From: Pseudomonadota bacterium
Lineage (GTDB): Bacteria; Pseudomonadota; Gammaproteobacteria; Steroidobacterales; Steroidobacteraceae
Assembly (NCBI GenBank): GCA_963205255.1
Contig: CAUJIK010000085.1
Span: 1-40,072, forward strand
Direction of reading: 5' to 3'
Length of the DNA stretch: 40,072 nucleotides
Shown here: positions 34,225 through 40,072 of the stretch, piece by piece
Layout: each line of letters begins with the position of its first letter
How positions within the stretch are numbered: the first letter of the stretch is position 1
Notes under the pieces: model-generated
Told to the model about the DNA's origin: nothing
Database searches by the model: none
Seen by the model: only the letters and a program-made list of their open reading frames with translations
Position numbers and translations under genes: made by a program

Positions 34225-34890
34225 TTACTTCTTGCCAGCGTCCTTCTTGGCGGCATCCTTCTTGGCATCGGCCGCCGCCGGCGCTGCCTCGACTGCAGCC
34301 GCTGCTTCCGGCTCTTCGGCGCGCGGCGCGTGGATCGACACCACCGGCGGATTGCGGCCATGGGCCAGCGACGGCACCGTGATGCCCGGGGGCAGCTTCA
34401 GGTCGCGCAGGAACAGCGTCTCGTTCAGCTTCATCTGGCCCATGTCGACCTCGATGGCCTCCGGGAAATCCTTCGGCAGGCAGGAGATCTCGAGGTCCGA
34501 CATCAGGTGCGACACATTGCCGCCCTGCAGCTTCACGCCGGGCGCGGTGGCCGCATTGATGAAATGGAACGGCACATACAGGCGGATCGGCTCGTCATCA
34601 AGCACGCGCTGCAGATCCAGGTGCAGCACCTGGTTCTTCGCCGGATGCATCTGCACGTCGCGGACGATGGCAGCCTGCGGCTTGCCGTCGAGCTTGAGCG
34701 TGATGATCGAGTAGAACTTCTCGTTGTCGATCAGCGTCAGCAGCTGGCGCTGATCCAGCGTGACGTTCTGGGGCTCACCCTTGCCGCCGTAAAGCACGGC
34801 AGGCACCTTGCCCGCATGACGCAGGCGGCGGCTCGCACCCTTGCCCTGGTCCTTGCGGCTGTCGGCGCCGACTTCAAATGACTTGGCCAT
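34225..34890 (-). CDS. rplY: 50S ribosomal protein L25/general stress protein Ctc
   Basis: L25 binds 5S rRNA. The 221-residue protein is the long Ctc form: an L25 domain (1-90: FEVGADSRKDQGKGASRRLR, GKVPAVLYGGKGEPQNVTLD), a TL5-type C-terminal domain (about 95-180: PIRLYVPFHFINAATAPGVK, MSDLEISCLPKDFPEAIEVD, PPGITVPSLAHG) and a Glu/Ala/Lys-rich tail ending KKDAAKKDAGKK. The ATG at 34890 gives MAKSFEVG; AGGAG lies 11 nt upstream. A perfect hairpin separates it from prs. Confidence 0.97.
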   Translation of the reverse strand: MAKSFEVGADSRKDQGKGASRRLRHAGKVPAVLYGGKGEPQNVTLDQRQLLTLIDNEKFYSIITLKLDGKPQAAIVRDVQMHPAKNQVLHLDLQRVLDDEPIRLYVPFHFINAATAPGVKLQGGNVSHLMSDLEISCLPKDFPEAIEVDMGQMKLNETLFLRDLKLPPGITVPSLAHGRNPPVVSIHAPRAEEPEAAAAVEAAPAAADAKKDAAKKDAGKK

Positions 34891-34920
34891 GATTGGATTG
34901 ACTCCTGACTGTTGCAACAA

Positions 34921-34946
34921 GACGCGCACCGCGACCAGTGCGCGTC
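34921..34946 (-). terminator. Hairpin between prs and rplY
   Basis: GACGCGCAC and GTGCGCGTC form a perfect 9-bp stem around an 8-nt loop, followed on the minus strand by TTGTTGCAA. It lies 25 nt past the prs stop and about 30 nt before the rplY ATG. It may attenuate read-through from prs or fold as an rplY leader element; the T-run is too short for a confident terminator. Confidence 0.5.
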
Positions 34947-34971
34947 ACCTTCGAAAAACCTTTGTCCCGCG

Positions 34972-35925
34972 CTAGTCGATATACATCGAGCTGACAGATT
35001 CCTCGTCGCGGATGCGGCGAATGGTCTCCGCCAGCAATCCGGCCACCGACAGCACACGGATACGGCCGCAGGCCTTGGCCGGCTGCGACAGCGGGATGGT
35101 GTCCGTCACGACCAGCTCGTCCAGCTGCGAGCCGCCGATGCGCTCCACCGCCTTGCCCGACAGCACCGGATGGGTGATGTAGGCCACCACGCGGCGCGCG
35201 CCTTCATTCTTCAGCGCCTCGGCGGCCTGGCACAGCGTGCCGGCGGTATCCACGAGGTCGTCGATCAGCACGCAGCTGCGGTCCTTCACATCGCCGATGA
35301 TGTTCATGACCTTCACTTCGTTGGCGCGCGGACGGCGCTTGTCGATGATGGCCAGGTCCACGTCATCGAGCTGCTTCGCGAGCGCGCGGGCGCGCACCAC
35401 GCCGCCCACATCCGGCGACACCACCACGATGTTCTCGTAGCGCTGGCGCCAGGCATCGGTGAGCAGCACCGGCGAGCCATAGACATTGTCGACCGGGATG
35501 TCGAAGAAACCCTGGATCTGGTCGGCATGCAGATCGACCGTGAGCACACGGTCGACGCCGGCGCTCTGCAGCATGTTCGCGATGAGCTTGGCGGTGATCG
35601 GCGAGCGCGTGGCGCGTGGCCGGCGATCCTGGCGCGCATAGCCGAAATAAGGCATCACCGCGGTGATGCGCTTGGCCGAGGCGCGGCGGCAGGCATCCAC
35701 CATCACCAGCAATTCCATCAGGTGATCGTTCGCCGGCGGACAGGTGGGCTGCACCAGGAAAACGTCGCGGCCGCGCACGTTTTCCATGATCTCGACATTC
35801 ACCTCGCCGTCGCTGAACGTGGCGACCGAGGCGCGGCCCAGCGGCACGTTGAGATGACGGGCAATATCCTGGGCGAGCGCCGGGTTGGCGTTGCCCGTGA
35901 AAAGCGCCATCGATTCGGCGTCCAC
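34972..35925 (-). CDS. prs: Ribose-phosphate pyrophosphokinase (PRPP synthetase)
   Basis: Prs makes PRPP from ribose 5-phosphate and ATP for nucleotide, His and Trp synthesis. The 317-residue protein has [40 protein letters not shown] (ATP site), [18 protein letters not shown] and the PRPP loop [13 protein letters not shown]. The start is GTG at 35925, with AAAGG about 10 nt upstream; the ATG at 35910 (MALFTGN) has no ribosome site. The usual upstream neighbours ispE, lolB and a tRNA are absent; the NRPS gene diverges instead. Confidence 0.97.
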   Translation of the reverse strand: MDAESMALFTGNANPALAQDIARHLNVPLGRASVATFSDGEVNVEIMENVRGRDVFLVQPTCPPANDHLMELLVMVDACRRASAKRITAVMPYFGYARQDRRPRATRSPITAKLIANMLQSAGVDRVLTVDLHADQIQGFFDIPVDNVYGSPVLLTDAWRQRYENIVVVSPDVGGVVRARALAKQLDDVDLAIIDKRRPRANEVKVMNIIGDVKDRSCVLIDDLVDTAGTLCQAAEALKNEGARRVVAYITHPVLSGKAVERIGGSQLDELVVTDTIPLSQPAKACGRIRVLSVAGLLAETIRRIRDEESVSSMYID

Positions 35926-35961
35926 GCTGGCTAACCTTTTGATATCAATGGGAAACTATTA

Positions 35962-35967
35962 ATTATA
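35962..35967 (-). promoter_or_regulatory. -10 box (TATAAT) of the probable prs promoter
   Basis: A perfect TATAAT on the minus strand in the only AT-rich patch of the region; transcription would start near 35955, about 30 nt before the prs GTG. The -35 region 17 bp upstream is a poor match, so strength is uncertain. Confidence 0.6.
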
Positions 35968-36014
35968 GCTCATATCCGCCTCACGGACACCATGCGCCCG
36001 CAAGAATCGTGCGT

Positions 36015-36047
36015 GCAAGGCCACCGGAGGGGAGCAGATGGCCTTGC
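36015..36047. repeat. 9-bp perfect inverted repeat in the prs-NRPS gap
   Basis: GCAAGGCCA and TGGCCTTGC are separated by 15 nt that include GGAGGGGAG. No T-run follows on either strand. It could be an operator, an attenuator-like leader for the plus-strand genes, or the scar of a former gene end. Confidence 0.4.
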
Positions 36048-36198
36048 GAGAGTAGCCACGCCGGCGCCGCACACCTCTTCCATGAACCGCGCGCCTTTGA
36101 CGGCATCACGTCACACCACAGGCCGCCCCGACTGGAAGCAGCCGTCGGCGCTGCTGCATAATCCGCGAAACTACGGCAACTGCCTGGAGCAATCCGCC

Positions 36199-36330
36199 AT
36201 GGCGAGAAGAATGAAAGCCGTTGTCTTCGTCGGTGAGAGCCACATCGTGGTCGACGCCGCAATCGAGGCGACATACAAGCTGTTCGCGGATCAGCGCGAT
36301 CAGGTGTTCAAGATTGCCGTCCTGCCGTAG
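36199..36330 (+). pseudogene. Internally deleted zinc-type alcohol dehydrogenase remnant (43 codons)
   Basis: The ORF has GGAG 9 nt upstream of its ATG and encodes 43 residues. The front, MKAVVFVGESHIVVD, looks like the first strand of a medium-chain (zinc-dependent) alcohol dehydrogenase. The rest, with YKLFADQRDQVFKIAV before the stop, looks like the last helix and strand of the same family (typically EAYxLFxxxRDGxxKVxxxP). About 330 residues in between would be missing, with the frame kept. Nothing of the zinc sites or the Rossmann core remains, so it cannot be an active enzyme. It ends 20 nt before the NRPS start. The similarity is judged by eye; a small independent gene is the alternative. 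Confidence 0.5.
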
Positions 36331-36350
36331 CCCGCGACCGTGACGGCAGG

Positions 36351-39300
36351 ATGAACAAGGCTGACAGACGCCACAACAAGGCCGTCAAGGAGACGACGGC
36401 CCACGCCCGACCGCCGGGCAAACCAGCAGCGAAGACCCTCGAGACCGGGGCGCGCGACGGCCTGTCCCCGCTGACTCCGGTCCAGGCCGGAATGATTTTC
36501 GAGAGCACACTCGCCGGGCAGCCGCATGTGAACCTCGAACAGATCGTCGTGTACATGAGCGGCGATCCCGTCGACAGTGCGGCAATGCGCCGGGCCTGGC
36601 AGCGCGCAATGGACCGGCACCCCGCGCTGCGGATGGTGATCGACTGGACCGATGAGGCCGGCCCGTGCCAACGCGCGGTGCATCAGGCGCGGGTGGAGCT
36701 CGACGACGCTGACGACGGCACGAACGGCGAGAGTATCGAGGCCTGGCTGGCAACCGACCGGTCGCGAGGCGCGGATGCTTCGGCCTGGCCGAACTGGCGG
36801 CTGCGGCTTGTACGGCTCACAGCGACGCAAAGCGCGCTGGTCTGGACATTCCCACACTCGCTCCTCGATGGGCGCAGCTTCGCTACCATCCTGGAGCAGG
36901 TATTTCAGGATTACGACGCACTGGTGGCGAGGACGACCCTGCCCGTCCATCCGGGCGCGCCCGATCCCGCGGAGCACTATCGTGAAGCAGCGCGTGAATT
37001 GCCTGCCTCCGCGATGGCGTTCTTCGCCCGCCATCTGGAAGGCTTCGAGACCGCGAACCAGATCGCACCGAAGTCCCCTGCCCTGATAGATCCGGCCCAG
37101 GCCGGAAAGCCGGTGCTGGAAACGCGACTCGCGCGCGACGTGACGCAGAAGCTTGCCGCGCGGGCGGCGCTGGCAGGGACCACACTCAACACCGCACTGA
37201 ACGCGGCCTGGGGGCTGATGCTCGCACGGCTCTCCGGCCAGGCGCTGGCGGTGTTTGGCATCACCCGCTCGGGTCGGCATCTGCTGCCGCAATCGGCACA
37301 GATGGTGGGTTGCCTGATCAACACCCTGCCGCTTGCGGTACGCATCAGTCCGGATCTGACACTGGACGCATTGCTGGCGCAGATCCGGACCGATCAGATC
37401 ACCATGCGCGCCTGGGAGCATTGCCCGCTGACCGAGATCCGCGCGGGCCTCGGTCTGTCCAGCCATCAGCCTTTGTTCGAAACCATGGTGATGTACGAAC
37501 GCTCGACTCTCGGCGAGCGTCTGGCAGCCCGGGGCGGCAGATGGGCACAACGGAGCGTCGTGCTGCACGAGGAAGGCGCGCTGCCGGTGACGCTGGCAGC
37601 CTATGGCGAGGACAGCCTGCTGCTGCGGCTGGAATACGCCCCTGCCCGGATCACGCCGCAGGCGGCGACGGCGATGCTGCGCTACCTGGAGACATTGCTC
37701 TCGGCCATGGCCGTTGCGCCATCTGATGCGCCGATAGCCTCGTTGACGATGCTGGATGCAGCCGAACAGAAGTGGCTTGCGGATCTTTCCCGGCCCGCGC
37801 GGCAGGCACAGCCAGCGACCTCATTGACGCAGGCGATCGCCGCCCACACGGGCGACTCGGTCGCAGTGATCCAGCCTGATGGATCGGCGCTGAGTTTCGC
37901 CGATCTCGACCGGGAGGCGAACCAGCTGGCACAGGCGATGTCTGCGCATGGAATCGGACCCGGACGGATCGTCGCGCTTCACCTGCGCCGCTCCGCCCAC
38001 TATCTGGCGGCGATGCTCGCGGTGTGGAAGACCGGCGCGGCCTTTGTGCCGTTGGATCCGGACTGGCCCGCGGACTCGCTGGAACACATGATGCGCGACA
38101 GCGGGGCGACGTTGCTGGTCGCTGCCCAGCACACACCGTGGATGGCGGATCATCCGGTGCTGGTACCCGGTTCCGGGCTCATTGCAGAACCTTTCGCCAC
38201 GGCTGCGTTTGCCCCCGACCAGCCGGCCTATGTGCTCTATACCTCCGGCAGCACCGGCCGGCCCAAGGGCGTCGTCGTACCCATGCGCGCGCTCGCGGCC
38301 CATGCGGCCGCAGCCACCGAATGGCTGGAGCTGAGCGCGCAGGACCGGGTACTTCAGTTCACCAGCCTCAGCTTCGATGTCTCGCTGGAAGAGATCGTGC
38401 CGGCGCTGGTGGCGGGAGCCACGGTCTGCCTGCGCCCGGATGCCGCCGGACACGATCCGCGCGTGCTGCTGGACTACATCACACGTCATCAAGTGACCGT
38501 GCTGAACCTGCCGACCGGCTTCTGGCAGGCGCTGATCGACGATATGGAATTGTCGGGCGCGCGACTTCCCGCGTCCGTCCGGCTGGTGGTGGTCGGAGGC
38601 GAGCGGGTGCCGCCCGCCGCGCTGCGCCGCTGGCGCGCCATCGAGCCCGGGATCCGCTGGGCCAATGGCTACGGTCCGACCGAAGCGACGATCACCTCGG
38701 CCGCCTTCACTCTGCCGCCTGCGGCGCCAGCGCCGCAAGGCGAGGTGCCGGTGGGCCGCCCATTGTCCCATTCGCTGCTCTATGTGCTGGCCCCCGACCG
38801 CACGCTCGCACCGCCCGGCGCGACAGGAGAGCTGTGGATCGGCGGCGATTGCGTCGCCAGCGGCTATCTGGGACGCCGGGATCTGACGGCGGCCGCTTTC
38901 CTGCCCGACCCTTTCGCCGCGGGCGGACGGATGTATCGCAGCGGCGACCTGGCTCACTGGCAGCCTGACGGTCTGCTGGCTCTCGCAGGCCGGGCCGATC
39001 GCCAGATCAAGTTGCGCGGCTACCGGATCGAGCCCGGTCAAGTAGAGAAGGTGATCGAGGGGCTGGAAGGGGTCAGCCAGGCCCTGGTGGCCGTGCTGGA
39101 TCACGACAGCCCGACGGCGCGACTGGTGGCGTGGGTGCGGCCCGCCGTTGCGGGAACAGGCCTCGATCCACAGGCGCTGGAACAGGCCGCCGCCGCTTTG
39201 CTGCCGCCACAGATGCGGCCGGCAATCGTGCCGGTGGCCGACTGGCCGGTGCGGCCCGGCGGCAAGATCGACACGGCTCGTCTGCCTCGGCCCGAGCAGC

Positions 39301-40072
39301 GCGAGACCCTGACCGAAGCACCGGCCGATCCGATGACCCTCGCGCTGTGCCGCCACTTCGCGGCGATCCTGGGTTTGGCCGAGGTCGGGCCAGATGCGAA
39401 TTTCTTCGACCTCGGCGGCCATTCACTGCTGCTGATCCGGCTGATCGCCCGGATCGAGACGGCCAAGGGTCTGCGGCTTTCGGTCTCGGACATGCATGCC
39501 CATCCAACGCCGCGCGCGGTTGCGGCGCTGTTGACCGCGGGTGGCGCGACGTTGCGTTCGCTGCGCGATTACCTGGTGCCGATCCAGCCCCGGGGCAGCC
39601 AGCCACCGATCTACGGCGTGCATGTGCTGGGGGTAAACAGCAGCTACTACCGGCCCCTCGCGCACCACATGGGGCTGGACCAGCCGATACTCGGGCTGAC
39701 GGTCGGCCTGCTCGACGAGTTCACCCCGACCAGCGTGGCCGAGATCGCCGAGCTGTATCACCGCGTCATCGACAGCCATCAACCGCATGGCGCGCTGTCG
39801 CTGGCCGCCGTATCACTGGGCAGCTACGTCGCGCTGGAACTGGCGCAGAGGCTGCTCGATGCCGGCCGTGAAGTGAAGATGCTGGTGCTGCTGGACTCCG
39901 AAGGTCCCGGCGGACGTCCGCTGCTGCGGCGGCGCACGCGCGCTGTCTCGCACCTGCGCCGGATGCGGCATGAAGGCGCGAGCTATTTCCGCCACGTGGC
40001 CACCCACAAGATCCGCGAGTCGCGGCACTGGATCGAGAAACTGAAGCTGCGGCTTGCGATCCGCTTCGGTCG
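36351..40072 (+). CDS. Single-module nonribosomal peptide synthetase, C-A-T-TE (3' end beyond window)
   Basis: An open frame of 1,240 codons runs to the right edge. The condensation domain (about 38-450) opens LSPLTPVQAGM; its catalytic motif is PHSLLDG (168-174), lacking the first His of HHxxxDG but keeping the catalytic second one (His169). The adenylation domain (about 490-980) has YTSGSTGRPKG (630-640), NGYGPTEA (772-779), YRSGDLAHW, GRADRQIKLRGYRIEPGQVE and the catalytic Lys972 in GGKID. The carrier domain has LGGHSL with Ser1025 for phosphopantetheine. A thioesterase begins about 1060, its nucleophile motif AVSLG (Ser1155) instead of GxSxG. Specificity residues read by eye are D676-V-E-N-V-G-G-I-T, hinting at an ornithine- or hydroxyornithine-like substrate. 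ATG 36351 is assumed; its ribosome site is poor. Confidence 0.9.
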   Translation, partial: MNKADRRHNKAVKETTAHARPPGKPAAKTLETGARDGLSPLTPVQAGMIFESTLAGQPHVNLEQIVVYMSGDPVDSAAMRRAWQRAMDRHPALRMVIDWTDEAGPCQRAVHQARVELDDADDGTNGESIEAWLATDRSRGADASAWPNWRLRLVRLTATQSALVWTFPHSLLDGRSFATILEQVFQDYDALVARTTLPVHPGAPDPAEHYREAARELPASAMAFFARHLEGFETANQIAPKSPALIDPAQAGKPVLETRLARDVTQKLAARAALAGTTLNTALNAAWGLMLARLSGQALAVFGITRSGRHLLPQSAQMVGCLINTLPLAVRISPDLTLDALLAQIRTDQITMRAWEHCPLTEIRAGLGLSSHQPLFETMVMYERSTLGERLAARGGRWAQRSVVLHEEGALPVTLAAYGEDSLLLRLEYAPARITPQAATAMLRYLETLLSAMAVAPSDAPIASLTMLDAAEQKWLADLSRPARQAQPATSLTQAIAAHTGDSVAVIQPDGSALSFADLDREANQLAQAMSAHGIGPGRIVALHLRRSAHYLAAMLAVWKTGAAFVPLDPDWPADSLEHMMRDSGATLLVAAQHTPWMADHPVLVPGSGLIAEPFATAAFAPDQPAYVLYTSGSTGRPKGVVVPMRALAAHAAAATEWLELSAQDRVLQFTSLSFDVSLEEIVPALVAGATVCLRPDAAGHDPRVLLDYITRHQVTVLNLPTGFWQALIDDMELSGARLPASVRLVVVGGERVPPAALRRWRAIEPGIRWANGYGPTEATITSAAFTLPPAAPAPQGEVPVGRPLSHSLLYVLAPDRTLAPPGATGELWIGGDCVASGYLGRRDLTAAAFLPDPFAAGGRMYRSGDLAHWQPDGLLALAGRADRQIKLRGYRIEPGQVEKVIEGLEGVSQALVAVLDHDSPTARLVAWVRPAVAGTGLDPQALEQAAAALLPPQMRPAIVPVADWPVRPGGKIDTARLPRPEQRETLTEAPADPMTLALCRHFAAILGLAEVGPDANFFDLGGHSLLLIRLIARIETAKGLRLSVSDMHAHPTPRAVAALLTAGGATLRSLRDYLVPIQPRGSQPPIYGVHVLGVNSSYYRPLAHHMGLDQPILGLTVGLLDEFTPTSVAEIAELYHRVIDSHQPHGALSLAAVSLGSYVALELAQRLLDAGREVKMLVLLDSEGPGGRPLLRRRTRAVSHLRRMRHEGASYFRHVATHKIRESRHWIEKLKLRLAIRFG

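Larger units (their letters stand above)
35926..36198. other. Divergent intergenic region between prs and the NRPS locus
   Basis: About 270 nt without a convincing gene. It holds the AT-rich prs promoter patch (35941-35978) and a hairpin at 36015-36047. A tRNA was looked for, because prs often has one upstream, and none was recognised. No clear promoter for the plus-strand genes was found; CATAAT at 36156-36161 could be a -10 box but lacks a convincing -35. Confidence 0.6.

Noticed and set aside
35926-36198. tRNA gene upstream of prs
   Set aside because: A tRNA often stands here in gammaproteobacteria, but no cloverleaf, T-loop GTTCRANNC or CCA end could be found.
37821-39422. 533-codon minus-strand frame inside the NRPS
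   Set aside because: It is antisense to the adenylation and carrier domains, whose motifs are all in frame on the plus strand; its composition is typical of a shadow frame.
1-40072. Insertion sequence or prophage explaining the missing genes
   Set aside because: No transposase, integrase, terminal inverted repeats or target duplications were seen at the fliF/fliH, fliL/fliN or fleQ/fleR junctions.

Overview
This 40 kb high-GC window reads as a chromosomal segment of a gammaproteobacterium. The gene order fliC-flaG-fliD-fliS-(fliT)-PilZ-fleQ-fleR-fliE resembles that of pseudomonads and xanthomonads, and the prs-rplY-pth-ychF order is typical of the class. The exact lineage cannot be fixed from sequence alone; Nevskiales, Steroidobacterales and Xanthomonadales relatives all fit.

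Positions 1-25490 hold an almost continuous minus-strand cluster for the polar-type flagellum. In transcription order it runs flgB-C-D-E-F-G-H-I-J-K-L (rod, hook, rings, junction proteins), then fliC-flaG-fliD-fliS-fliT-like-PilZ (filament, cap, chaperones, a c-di-GMP-type adaptor). Two sigma-54 activators (fleQ-like and fleR-like) come next, then fliE-F-H-I-J-K and fliL-N-O-P-Q-R (basal body, export ATPase, export gate), with fliR cut by the left edge. On the plus strand at 25732-27394, flgA-flgM-flgN diverge from flgB. Promoters are readable: textbook sigma-54 elements precede flgB and fliL, a probable one precedes flgA, a near-perfect sigma-28 element precedes flgM and a weaker one precedes fliC.

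The most striking feature is what is absent. fliG is missing between fliF and fliH, fliM is missing between fliL and fliN, and fleS is missing between fleQ and fleR. Both sigma-54 activators also lack an N-terminal receiver domain. The flanking genes are intact and tightly packed, and FliF keeps its FliG-binding tail. Either the switch-ring genes lie elsewhere in the genome, or this rotor is built and regulated unusually, or the assembly has collapsed.

Positions 27425-32320 carry an accessory block on the minus strand: an SMP-30/regucalcin-like enzyme and two tandemly duplicated CotH-kinase lipoproteins, one extended by three Ig-like repeats. Positions 32499-35925 hold the housekeeping run prs-rplY-pth-ychF. 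From 35926 to the right edge the strand switches. A 43-codon ORF looks like the joined two ends of a zinc-type alcohol dehydrogenase, and it is followed 20 nt later by a one-module nonribosomal peptide synthetase (C-A-T-TE) truncated by the window edge.
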